From assembly GCA_002437725.1 (NCBI GenBank), contig DJRF01000010.1, positions 480,708-532,203 of the forward strand: a stretch of DNA of 51,496 nt. The letters run 5' to 3'. Positions 17,384 to 24,801 of this stretch are shown in pieces. The notes under the pieces were generated by a model. It saw only the letters and a list, made by a program, of their open reading frames with translations. It had not been told where the DNA came from and did no database searches. The stretch's first letter is position 1. Each line of letters starts with the position of its first letter. Origin of the DNA: Treponema sp. UBA6367 (GTDB lineage Bacteria; Spirochaetota; Spirochaetia; Treponematales; Treponemataceae). The position numbers were made by a program, and so were the translations under genes.

Positions 17384-18364
17384 TTGAAACGCAAACTTCT
17401 AGCCATTATAACGATTTTTTTATGCTTTGGACAGTTAGTTTTTGCACAAACAACAAAATCAGAAGAAATCGAAAACGAAAAACCTTCTGTTTCTATAAGA
17501 TATTACGATAGAACTATGTATTATCCTGGAAACGCGGATAGCAATCCAATTTTTGTTCATATTTCTATAAAAAATAATTCTCAAACTACGTATCGTTTTA
17601 AATTAGCAGATGACAGGATGTTTAGCGTTGATTTTGATGTATACAATATAAAAAATTCTAAGCTTGAACAGACAGAAAATCTTATTAGAAAGAGAACTAC
17701 AAATCAAACTGTGTACTTTAGAGAAATAAGTTTGGAAACTGGTGAAGAGTATTCGTTTGTCGAAAACCTAAAAGATTATATAGATATAAAAGAACCTTCC
17801 ATTTATTTTGTATCTTTGAAATTTTATCCAGAACTTTACAAATCAAAATATAATAGTTTGTCTTCAAATAGACTTTCATTAGAAATTCTTCCTTCTCCTT
17901 CCGCAGCCTCATCTTCTATTCTTCCTGTGAATGAAAAAAATGCGGAGCTTTTAAAGCCTGAAGAAATTGGTCCTGACAAAGTTGTTGAGCAAACAATTAT
18001 TGCGAGACAAAAATCTCTTTGGAATCAGTACTTTTTGTATATGGATGTAGAAGCTATGCTTTTAAGAAATTCCGCTGCAAAGCGAAAGTATAATTCAGCT
18101 TCTGCAGAAGAGCGGGAACGAATGTTGGCATCTTATAAAGCAAATTTAATGCAATCAAGAATTGACAATGATATTGTTGCAGTTCCTGAAAAGTTTGAAA
18201 TAGAAAAAACTGTTTATAGCCGAACTGAGGGAACTGTAACTGTAATCCAGTGGTTTAAGTACCCTACTTTTAAGGAAAAGAAAAGCTACGTTTACAAAGT
18301 TCGCCAGCGCGAAGGTATATGGCAAATTTACGATTATACGGTTACTAATTTGGGAACAGAATAG
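17384..18364 (+). CDS. Secreted protein of unknown function, beta-rich
   Basis: A 326-aa protein with a signal peptide at 1-22 (LLAIITIFLCFGQLVFA-QT). Residues 30-170 look like a beta-sandwich: alternating hydrophobic strands, with an unstructured-strand pattern (VHISIKNNS ... YRFKLADDRMFSVDFDVYN ... LETGEEYSF) reminiscent of BsuPI-like domains, which is only a resemblance. The C-terminal third is helical then charged. The start is TTG, chosen because AGGAG lies 7 bases before it and it opens the signal peptide. First gene of a coupled trio. Confidence 0.75.
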   Translation: MKRKLLAIITIFLCFGQLVFAQTTKSEEIENEKPSVSIRYYDRTMYYPGNADSNPIFVHISIKNNSQTTYRFKLADDRMFSVDFDVYNIKNSKLEQTENLIRKRTTNQTVYFREISLETGEEYSFVENLKDYIDIKEPSIYFVSLKFYPELYKSKYNSLSSNRLSLEILPSPSAASSSILPVNEKNAELLKPEEIGPDKVVEQTIIARQKSLWNQYFLYMDVEAMLLRNSAAKRKYNSASAEERERMLASYKANLMQSRIDNDIVAVPEKFEIEKTVYSRTEGTVTVIQWFKYPTFKEKKSYVYKVRQREGIWQIYDYTVTNLGTE

Positions 18365-18365
18365 A

Positions 18366-18818
18366 ATGAAAGCTTTAATAATTTCAGATGATGAAACATT
18401 TTATTTATCTCTTGAAAAAAAAATTTCAGAACTAGGTTATTCTACTATCTTATATAAGTGGCTTTTAAAAGCTTTAGATAACATAGATGAAATTAATCCA
18501 GACTTAATAGTTTTAAGTGCAGAGGACTATCCTCGTCACTGGAAAGTTCTTGTTCAGCATATTGAAAATAAAATAAAAAATAAGAATTTAAGAGTTTTTC
18601 TTTTTACTAATAAGGATTTTTCAAAAGAAGAAAAAAAGAAGTCTGATTTTTTAGGTATTGAAACAGTTTTAAAAAATTCCGATGAAGATTTTTTTAATAA
18701 ACTCAAAAATGAACTTGATTGTTCTTCAGAACAAAACTCTTTTAGTTTTTTGGAAACAAAAAAAGATTCAAAAAAATCTTTGTTAAAAAGAATTGAGCAG
18801 TTACACCTGGAGAGTTGA
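18366..18818 (+). CDS. Receiver-like (pseudo-response-regulator) protein
   Basis: A 150-aa protein with the CheY layout: acidic pair Asp8/Asp9, strand PDLIVL ending at residue 50, Thr81 in FLFTN and Lys103 in TVLKN. The spacings 51-81 (30) and 81-103 (22) equal those of CheY (57-87-109). The phospho-acceptor position itself is Ser51, so normal Asp phosphorylation is impossible. A charged Lys/Ser-rich tail follows residue 118. It starts 1 base after the secreted-protein stop and overlaps the next gene. Role unknown. Confidence 0.7.
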   Translation: MKALIISDDETFYLSLEKKISELGYSTILYKWLLKALDNIDEINPDLIVLSAEDYPRHWKVLVQHIENKIKNKNLRVFLFTNKDFSKEEKKKSDFLGIETVLKNSDEDFFNKLKNELDCSSEQNSFSFLETKKDSKKSLLKRIEQLHLES

Positions 18819-19198
18819 TGAAAAATACCAAAAAAGCAAAATTTTTTTGTGAAAACTGTGGCTCTGAAGTTCCCGAGAACGCAAAATTTTGCAAGGTCTG
18901 TGGAAAATTTTTTAGTGCGGTTCGCTGCCCTAAGTGTGGTTGCACAGGTCGTGTTCAAGATTTTAAAAAAGGATGTCCTGAATGTGGCTATGCAGTTTCG
19001 AATGCATTTGTAAAAGAACCTGATTCAAGAGTTAAAACAGAAAAAAATGCGAATTCCTTAATTGCTTTTTTAAATTTTAATAAAAAAAACGAAAAAAAAT
19101 CTGCGGCTTCAGAAACATCTTTGCCTTTGTGGATTTATTTTGTTACCACAGCATTACTTTTGGCAATGATTTTTGCAGTTTATAGTTGTATTCGCTAA
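18818..19198 (+). CDS. Double zinc-ribbon membrane protein
   Basis: A 126-aa protein. Two four-cysteine zinc sites are visible: Cys11/14/25/28 (CENC, CKVC) and Cys37/40/53/56 (CPKC, CPEC). After a Lys/Asn-rich linker, residues about 102-123 form a single membrane helix (LPLWIYFVTTALLLAMIFAV). The ribbons would face the cytoplasm. I chose the ATG at 18818, which overlaps the previous stop (TGATG) with GGAG 5 bases upstream. Zinc-ribbon/TM proteins are often sensors or scaffolds; nothing more specific is shown. Confidence 0.78.
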   Translation: MKNTKKAKFFCENCGSEVPENAKFCKVCGKFFSAVRCPKCGCTGRVQDFKKGCPECGYAVSNAFVKEPDSRVKTEKNANSLIAFLNFNKKNEKKSAASETSLPLWIYFVTTALLLAMIFAVYSCIR

Positions 19199-19212
19199 AT
19201 TTCAAAATCAAG

Positions 19213-19241
19213 TTGATTATTTTACAAAAATCTGATATTGT
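19213..19241 (+). promoter_or_regulatory. tRNA-Leu promoter
   Basis: TTGATT (19213-19218), 17-base spacer, TATTGT (19236-19241), 10 bases before the first base of tRNA-Leu. Confidence 0.6.
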
Positions 19242-19251
19242 CTTTTTGTTA

Positions 19252-19331
19252 GCCCGGTTGGCGGAATTGGTAGACGCGCCTGGTTCAGGTCCAGGTGAGC
19301 AATCATGCGAGTTCAAATCTCGTGCCGGGTA
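19252..19331 (+). tRNA. tRNA-Leu (anticodon CAG)
   Basis: Cloverleaf with acceptor GCCCGGT/GCCGGGT, anticodon stem CCTGG/CCAGG and loop TTCAGGT giving anticodon CAG. It has a short class II variable arm (TGAGCAATCA) and T arm GCGAG-TTCAAAT-CTCGT. The first acceptor pair is G-U. CCA is not encoded. Next to a recombinase gene, it is a candidate integration site. Confidence 0.93.
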
Positions 19332-19334
19332 TAA

Positions 19335-19383
19335 AAATAAGGGGCACTAAGCGTAAAAAAGTTTAGTGTCCCTTATTTTTTTC
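19335..19383 (+). terminator. Strong intrinsic terminator after tRNA-Leu
   Basis: A stem of about 17 pairs (AAATAAGGGGCACTAA from 19335, pairing with TTAGTGTCCCTTATTT from 19363) with one G-U, followed by a T run to about 19382. It should separate tRNA-Leu from the recombinase gene. Confidence 0.85.
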
Positions 19384-19447
19384 TTTAAGATCTATAACCT
19401 TAAAGACGGCAATGCCAGGGGGGTGTGCGTAAGCGTATCCTTTGGCA
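19383..19447 (+). other. Structured region between tRNA-Leu terminator and recombinase
   Basis: Two inverted repeats with no coding potential. CTTTAAG at 19383-19389 pairs with CTTAAAG at 19399-19405. TGCCA at 19413-19417 pairs with TGGCA at 19443-19447, enclosing GGG/TCC and a TGCG-TAAG-CGTA tip. It could be a recombinase binding/attachment structure or an RNA leader. Not matched to any family I know. Confidence 0.4.
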
Positions 19448-19477
19448 AGACTTATTTTTATAAAAAGAGGTAATACT

Positions 19478-20570
19478 TTGAACATTTCGACATTTGTGCT
19501 AACAAAATTTTTATCTAAGAAAAAAAAAAGATAATGAATTATTTGTAGACTTTTTACAGTCTTTTTGGGATTTTAATAGCGATTATGTAAAAACGGCTTT
19601 GTACGAGGGGCGGCATATCACTCTCATGAATATTAAAAAAAATCAAAGCATTTTAAAAAATCATGTAAGACCGTATTTTAAGGAGTTTTATCCAAACCTA
19701 AAAGTAAAAAATATAACTGAAGATATTTTAAATCAATTTTTTAAATCAAGGCTAACATGCAAATGTAAAAATTATGACAGAGTTCTTTCTACAGGATTTT
19801 TAAAGAAAATAAAAACCTGCTTGGTAACCCCTTTAAAGTGGGCAGAAACAAATCGCTTTATTTCAAATAAATTAGATTTTAATATTATTTTTCCTAAACT
19901 AACATCTATAGAAGTTTATCATCGTGGTATTTTAAGCGTTGATGAACAAATAAGACTTTTAAACTATGACTGGCGCTGTTCAAAAGCTTATCTTGCGTTT
20001 TTTGTTGCAATAAATACAGGCTTGCGGCTTGGAGAAATACGGGCATTAAGAATTGGAGATGTTCAAAACGATTTTATAAAAGTAAAGCGGGCATATAATG
20101 ATTATGATAAAGTAAAAACAACAAAAACAGGTGTTACAAGAACAGTTCCTAGCAGTCGGCTTGTTTATAAAAGAGTTCAACAGTATATAAAAACTTTGCC
20201 AAAAGAGTTTCAAGATGAAAAGTGTTATATTTTTTCTAGTTCCAAAAATCCTATGGAACCAATAGATGAAAATTTTTGTACGAGAAATTTTTATAGAGCT
20301 ATGGATGAATTGGGAATAAAACGGATTAGGTATAATTACGAATCTGACAAAATGGAAAGCATTTGTTTTCATTCTTTAAGACATCAGACAGCGACTCGTT
20401 GGGTAAGTTCTGGCGTTGATCAAAGATTAATTGCTAAGGCTTTAGGACATAGCACTTATATTTTGCAGCAACGCTATTCCAATCACTTTGATGAAAAGAT
20501 GATGGGTGAGCTGGCATTAGAGCTTGAAAAAAAAGGAGCCTTAGGAATCGACAGTTATTTAATGCTATAA
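19478..20570 (+). pseudogene. Tyrosine recombinase (phage-type integrase), frameshifted at a run of ten A
   Basis: Site-specific recombinase. The catalytic half is intact: Arg in GLRLGEIRALR, the beta-hairpin Lys region KTTKTGVTR, HSLRHQTATRW (His/Arg), LGHSTYILQQRY (His and nucleophile Tyr). An AAGAGG site and TTG at 19478 open a frame that stops just after the A run at 19520-19529. The other frame, open from 19503, has no plausible start but continues through an integrase N-terminal domain (DNELFVDFLQSFWDFN). Nine A instead of ten would join them. Either inactivated, a sequencing error, or expressed by slippage. It overlaps the convergent pseudouridine synthase end by 16 bases. Confidence 0.8.
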
Positions 20571-21310
20571 AACTCAATTTTGTTTGTAATTGGATTTTTA
20601 AACTCTATTTCAGTTGCTCTGAATGAAAGTTTTTCATTGCTGTTTTTGTCGTATTCAGAATTATAAAGACTATCTCCAATTATTGGAAATCCGCACCAAG
20701 CTAGGTGGCATCTAACTTGGTGTCTGTACCCTGCCGATATTTTACAGTTCGCTTTAAAAATATTATTTTCAATTTCTTGAATTTTTATTTCTGTAGAATA
20801 TTCTAAGTTTTTCCCTATTTTTTTTAAGGCTGACTTCCCAGATTCTTGTGTAACAGGTCTAACAGACTTTGAACTTTTTCCATAGTTTCTAAAAAATGAT
20901 TTTAAAATTTTGGGTTCAACTAAGTTGCTATCTTCTGTAAATTCTACTGGGCAAGGAGGAAATCCCCCTAAAAACTCTGCATTTTTTAATATATGCAAAC
21001 ACTTTGCTTCATAATGCTTAAAAAATTTTCCTTCTTTTTGTTCTCTTAGCAAAAAACTATAAAATTCTTGTGTAGTTGCTATCAATAACAAGCCTTCTGT
21101 TTCTGTGTCAAGGCGATGAAGAAGTCCGTGTTCAAATTTTTTAAAAAATCCGTCTACTTTTAAAATTTTAGGAAAAAACTTTGCAGCTTGAAAAAGTGCA
21201 TTATCTGTTTCATTTTCGCTTATTGGCGCTGAAAAAAGACCGGAAGGTTTTTGTATTACAACAAATGGTTTTGTTTCAGTTGGTTCTTGTATAATTTTTA
21301 TTTGCTGCAT
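20555..21310 (-). CDS. RluA-family pseudouridine synthase (short form)
   Basis: Converts uridine to pseudouridine in rRNA or tRNA. The catalytic motif HRLDTETEGLLL is near residue 63-74, with the active Asp near 66. The family's C-terminal sugar-binding pattern appears as GYRHQVRCHLAWCGFPIIGD near 215. It lacks an S4 domain and at 251 aa is short; the region between the motifs is lineage-specific. It overlaps the preceding gene by 13 bases and is thus translationally coupled to a second RluA-type enzyme. Target site cannot be told from sequence. Confidence 0.85.
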   Translation of the reverse strand: MQQIKIIQEPTETKPFVVIQKPSGLFSAPISENETDNALFQAAKFFPKILKVDGFFKKFEHGLLHRLDTETEGLLLIATTQEFYSFLLREQKEGKFFKHYEAKCLHILKNAEFLGGFPPCPVEFTEDSNLVEPKILKSFFRNYGKSSKSVRPVTQESGKSALKKIGKNLEYSTEIKIQEIENNIFKANCKISAGYRHQVRCHLAWCGFPIIGDSLYNSEYDKNSNEKLSFRATEIEFKNPITNKIEFYSIK

Positions 21311-22290
21311 TTTTTATACACCTTTGGCATTATTTCTTTTGGATACAGCTCTTTTAGTTTTGAAATAATTTCATAAAATCGTTTTGGAATTTTTGCTTTA
21401 AATAGTCTATATTTTTTGTGTCCTGGAAGTTTTATAATCATTTGTCTAGAGTGCAACATAAGGGTTGCATTTGGAAAAATTTTGTCTATTTTTCCATATA
21501 TCTTATCACCTAAAATAGGACATCCAATATATCTCATGTGTACTCTGATTTGATGTGTGCGCCCTGTTTTTATTCTTACTCTAATAATTGAATACGGACC
21601 GTAACAAGCAACGCAGTGATAGATTGTTCTTGCAAATTTTCCTTCTTCTGTGGCTGTAACAGCCTTGAATCGCTGCCTGTTTTTCATATCCCGCACGATT
21701 TGCGTTTTTATATCTCCTCCACCAGCAGGCGGTCTTCCGCAAGTAATGCAGATGTATTCTTTTTGTATAAGCCGTTCTTTAAATTGTTTTCCTAGCCATT
21801 CTTCAGAACTTCTGTTTTTGGCCGTAATAATTAATCCAGAAGTATCTTTGTCTAACCGATGAACAATGCCAGGTCTTCTTCTTTGGATGATTTCATTATC
21901 AGAGCCTGCCTTTATTTGAAAAACAGGTTCTCTTCCCCAGTGATATAAAAGCGCGTTTACAAGAGTCCCGTTCCAATTTCCAGCTGCAGGATGTGTTACC
22001 ATTCCTTGCGCTTTGTTTATAACTGTAACATTAGAATCTTCGTAAACTATATCTAAGGGAATATTTTCTGGCTCGATGTTTTCAGGAATATTGTCTTCCC
22101 ATACAATGTCTATTAAATCGCCTGCTTTAATCTTAGAAGAAAGTTTTGCGTTTTTTCCATTTAATAATAATTCTTGCGTACCGCTTTTTAGTTTAGAACG
22201 ATTCATTCCATTTGGAATTTTTGAAATATATTGATCTAGCCTTTCCGCTCCTTCAAAATCTTTTGGAACTATGTAGTGAAAGTTTGGCAT
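21298..22290 (-). CDS. RluA/RluD-family pseudouridine synthase with S4 domain
   Basis: rRNA pseudouridine synthase. The N-terminal S4 RNA-binding domain spans about 10-75 (RLDQYISKIPNGMNRSKLKSG). Catalytic motif HRLDKDTSGLIITAKN is near 142-157, and GRTHQIRVHMRYIGCPILGD is near 250. At 330 aa with an S4 domain it resembles RluD, which modifies helix 69 of 23S rRNA; that assignment is by similarity. GGAGG-like site before the ATG. Part of a run of minus-strand genes from rsmA. Confidence 0.88.
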   Translation of the reverse strand: MPNFHYIVPKDFEGAERLDQYISKIPNGMNRSKLKSGTQELLLNGKNAKLSSKIKAGDLIDIVWEDNIPENIEPENIPLDIVYEDSNVTVINKAQGMVTHPAAGNWNGTLVNALLYHWGREPVFQIKAGSDNEIIQRRRPGIVHRLDKDTSGLIITAKNRSSEEWLGKQFKERLIQKEYICITCGRPPAGGGDIKTQIVRDMKNRQRFKAVTATEEGKFARTIYHCVACYGPYSIIRVRIKTGRTHQIRVHMRYIGCPILGDKIYGKIDKIFPNATLMLHSRQMIIKLPGHKKYRLFKAKIPKRFYEIISKLKELYPKEIMPKVYKKCSK

Positions 22291-22325
22291 TTTTTATTCC
22301 TCCAATAAGATTTTATTTGAATAAA

Positions 22326-22925
22326 CTATCTTACTTCCAATTGTTTTGAAGGGCGAACGGTTTTTTCTTTTTCGGCAGAATTTGTAGAATCTTGTTGTTC
22401 ATCAGATTTATCTGTTTCTAAAATTTCATTTTCGTTTTCAGAGTTTTTATTAGCTTCAATCTTTGGAGGCTCTAACTTTACAGCCGAAGAATCTTCTGCA
22501 ATTGGATTTATAATTATCGGTTGTGAAATAACTTTTTTTTCTTTTTTTTGGGAATTTCGTTTTATTATGTGAACTATATAGTCTGTAATTCCTACGCCTA
22601 AGCTAATTCCTACAGAAGTAAGAATAATGGTTATTTGTTCGTCTGTGGAAAAAGAATTTTCTGATGAAGTTTTTGCAAACGGATTTACAAAATAGTTTGA
22701 ATCAAAACCGTGTGCAGCGTATTTTCCAAAAGAATACCCTAAAGTTACATTTAAAACTGCAAAAGGCATAGTTCCAAAAGTTATGATTTCGGCTCTTCTT
22801 AAATCTTTTAATAAAAGAGGAAACTCATCATCCTTATACGGTTCTGCAGTTTCTGCAAATGATGCTTCAGAGAAAATTAAAAAAAACGCACTTATAAGTG
22901 TAAAAAATCTTTTTTTTAAACTCAT
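22326..22925 (-). CDS. Exported or membrane protein, unknown
   Basis: A 199-aa protein. Residues 1-24 form a signal peptide (FFTLISAFFLIFSEASFA-ET). Two further hydrophobic stretches follow, near 48-68 (IITFGTMPFAVLNVTLGYSF) and near 98-122 (ITIILTSVGISLGVGITDYIV). The last 65 residues are acidic and Asn/Ser/Glu-rich, probably disordered. It overlaps yggS by 4 bases (ATGA type). No family recognised; likely restricted to treponemes. Confidence 0.7.
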   Translation of the reverse strand: MSLKKRFFTLISAFFLIFSEASFAETAEPYKDDEFPLLLKDLRRAEIITFGTMPFAVLNVTLGYSFGKYAAHGFDSNYFVNPFAKTSSENSFSTDEQITIILTSVGISLGVGITDYIVHIIKRNSQKKEKKVISQPIIINPIAEDSSAVKLEPPKIEANKNSENENEILETDKSDEQQDSTNSAEKEKTVRPSKQLEVR

Positions 22926-23623
22926 TTATTTGAATAATCCCTTTCTCCAAAAATGGCAGTTCCAATTCTAACTTCTGTCGAACCTTCTTGAATCGCAATT
23001 TTGTAATCATTAGACATTCCCATAGATATGCAATTAAGAGCGTATTGCGGGAATTTTTCTTGTATGGAGGTGGCAACTTGTTTTAATAATCTAAAAGAGT
23101 TCCGAATTTTTTGTTCATCATTTGTAAGAGGTGCCATTGTCATAAATCCTATTGGAATAACATGGGGAGCATTGCCTTTGTTAATATATTCTACAACATC
23201 ATATAATTCTTCATAAGTTTTAAAACCAGACTTGGAATCTTCTGCTGTATGAAATTCAAATAAGATTTTTATATTTTTTTGAATTTTTGCACACTGCTTT
23301 TCAATTTCTTGTACAAGTTCAAGCCTATCTACAGATTCTATTACAGATGCAATTGAAATTGCTTTTTTTACCTTATTCGTCTGCAGTTGACCTATCATAT
23401 GAAGTTCGATATCAGGATATTTTTTTAAAATGACAGAAAATTTTTCAAATGCCTCTTGAACTCTGTTTTCTCCAAAAAGTTTTTGACCTTGCTCAATAGC
23501 CTGGCAAATTGATTCTATCGGATGAAACTTACTTACTGCTAATAATTTTACAGAACCGTCTTGGCGACCGTAATTCTTTTCTGCAGCTCTTATTTCATTA
23601 ATAACTTCATTTAATCTTATCAT
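22922..23623 (-). CDS. YggS family PLP homeostasis protein
   Basis: Single-domain TIM-barrel protein that binds pyridoxal 5'-phosphate and controls its free level; no amino acid substrate reaction is known. The PLP lysine is Lys32 in LLAVSKFHP. Other family motifs are LFGENRVQEA, HMIGQLQTNK, and near the C-terminus SMGMSNDYKIAIQEGSTEVRIG (phosphate-binding). At 233 aa it has normal length. It overlaps rsmA by 4 bases and the downstream membrane-protein gene by 4 bases. Confidence 0.93.
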   Translation of the reverse strand: MIRLNEVINEIRAAEKNYGRQDGSVKLLAVSKFHPIESICQAIEQGQKLFGENRVQEAFEKFSVILKKYPDIELHMIGQLQTNKVKKAISIASVIESVDRLELVQEIEKQCAKIQKNIKILFEFHTAEDSKSGFKTYEELYDVVEYINKGNAPHVIPIGFMTMAPLTNDEQKIRNSFRLLKQVATSIQEKFPQYALNCISMGMSNDYKIAIQEGSTEVRIGTAIFGERDYSNK

Positions 23624-24510
23624 TTTTTTATTATATCAGCATTGATTACATCAGACAATAACAGAAGTTCTTCTACTGAAAGAGATTCTGCTCTTGTCAT
23701 TGGATTTATGCCTGTTTTTTTTAATGCAAAATCAGCCTTGTCAGAGTTGCAAAGAAAAGCTGAAAGGTTATTTTTTACGGTTTTTCGTCTAGAAGAAAAA
23801 AGAGCCCTCTGCATTTTTACAAAAAGATTTGGATTTTGGCAGCACGGAAAATTCTTTCTTTTAGTCATTGAAAATGCTCTTGAAGCAACATTCGGCTTTG
23901 GCCAAAAATTCCCGCCTGATAAGTCGATAATACTTTTTAATTCGTAAGCCCATTGACACAAAATTGAAAATGACGAATAAGATTCTGTTCCAACTTTTGC
24001 ACACGCTCTTACGGCGACTTCTTTTTGGACTGTAAAAATATTTTTTTCAAAGCGTATATTTTCTTCAATTGTATCAGCAATCAATGTTGCTGCAATATTG
24101 TATGGAAGATTTCCAAAAAATCTGTTCGGTCCTCCATTTTTATCAAACTCAATTTTCCAGGTTTTTAAAACATCGCCTTCAACTATATGAAACTTTCCTT
24201 TTTCTTCATAATCACTAAAAAATTTGTGCAATAACTGTGAAAATCCTCTGTCGATTTCAAAAACAGTAAGTTCTGCGCCTCGTTTTAGAATTTCGCTTGT
24301 CATAGCTCCCAATCCAGGACCTACTTCCCAAACTTTTGAAGTTTCGTTTATTTCTAGACAATCAATTAATTTTAAGCGAGCTTGTTCATTTATAAGAAAA
24401 TTTTGCCCGAACTTTTTTTGCATTGCCATTCCGTTTTCTTGCAAAAAATTGTTTAAGTCCGAAGGCGAATTGTAATCAGGGTGATTTAGTAATGGCATAA
24501 AAGCTTCCAT
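23620..24510 (-). CDS. rsmA: 16S rRNA A1518/A1519 dimethyltransferase RsmA (KsgA)
   Basis: Methylates two adenines at the 3' end of 16S rRNA late in 30S assembly. Motifs: KKFGQNFLIN near residue 32, SAM motif VWEVGPGLGAMT near 60, and catalytic NLPYNIA near 132. The 296-aa frame has an ATG at 24510 and another at 24498; the second has GGAAG 5 bases upstream, so the true start could be 4 codons later. First gene of a set running through yggS, the membrane protein and two pseudouridine synthases. Confidence 0.94.
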   Translation of the reverse strand: MEAFMPLLNHPDYNSPSDLNNFLQENGMAMQKKFGQNFLINEQARLKLIDCLEINETSKVWEVGPGLGAMTSEILKRGAELTVFEIDRGFSQLLHKFFSDYEEKGKFHIVEGDVLKTWKIEFDKNGGPNRFFGNLPYNIAATLIADTIEENIRFEKNIFTVQKEVAVRACAKVGTESYSSFSILCQWAYELKSIIDLSGGNFWPKPNVASRAFSMTKRKNFPCCQNPNLFVKMQRALFSSRRKTVKNNLSAFLCNSDKADFALKKTGINPMTRAESLSVEELLLLSDVINADIIKK

Positions 24511-24522
24511 AAAAATAATAAA

Positions 24523-24585
24523 AAGTTTACAACCTTGTTTATTTTTCTAAAAACTCGAAGTTTGGGCTAAATAGCATTTAATTTT
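24523..24585 (+). repeat. Intergenic repeat family R1, partial copy
   Basis: Shares the tail motif (CTAAAAACTCGAAGTTTGGG, then CTAAATAG) with copies at 1-75 and 46335-46388. It lies between the rsmA start and the tRNA-Gly terminator. Confidence 0.5.
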
Positions 24586-24602
24586 GCTAAAAAAAAATAA
24601 AT

Positions 24603-24640
24603 GCAAAAAAAAACTGACTTCAAATTAGAAGTCAGTTTTA
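24603..24640 (-). terminator. Intrinsic terminator after tRNA-Gly
   Basis: On the minus strand AAAACTGACTTC and GAAGTCAGTTTT form a perfect 12-bp stem with a 6-base loop, followed by a run of T. It begins immediately after the tRNA-Gly 3' end. Confidence 0.9.
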
Positions 24641-24713
24641 AGCGGCAGAAGGGAGTCGAACCCTCGTCATCAGCTTGGAAGGCTGAGATAATGAGCCGTT
24701 ATATGACTGCCGC
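24641..24713 (-). tRNA. tRNA-Gly (anticodon TCC)
   Basis: Acceptor GCGGCAG/CTGCCGC, anticodon stem CAGC/GCTG with loop CTTCCAA giving TCC, T arm GAGGG-TTCGACT-CCCTT, discriminator U. The D arm (TATAACGGCT) resembles that of E. coli tRNA-Gly(UCC). CCA not encoded. Confidence 0.93.
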
Positions 24714-24727
24714 ATCTCTATGCTTAT

Positions 24728-24756
24728 AATATATAAAACTTATAAACTTTAGTCAA
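24728..24756 (-). promoter_or_regulatory. tRNA-Gly promoter
   Basis: On the minus strand TTGACT (24751-24756), 17-base spacer, TATATT (24728-24733), 14 bases before the tRNA. Confidence 0.65.
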
Positions 24757-24801
24757 TCACTTATAGAAAAAATTATTAATTTTTTTGTAAGTTTTTTAAT
24801 T

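Noticed and set aside
18554..18958. 134-aa minus-strand open frame across the pseudo-receiver and zinc-ribbon genes
   Set aside because: The plus-strand zinc ribbons with eight ordered cysteines and the overlap-coupled starts are far better supported.
19251..19331. Integron-type attC site near the recombinase
   Set aside because: The recombinase lacks visible features of IntI, and no RYYYAAC/GTTRRRY pair frames the region.
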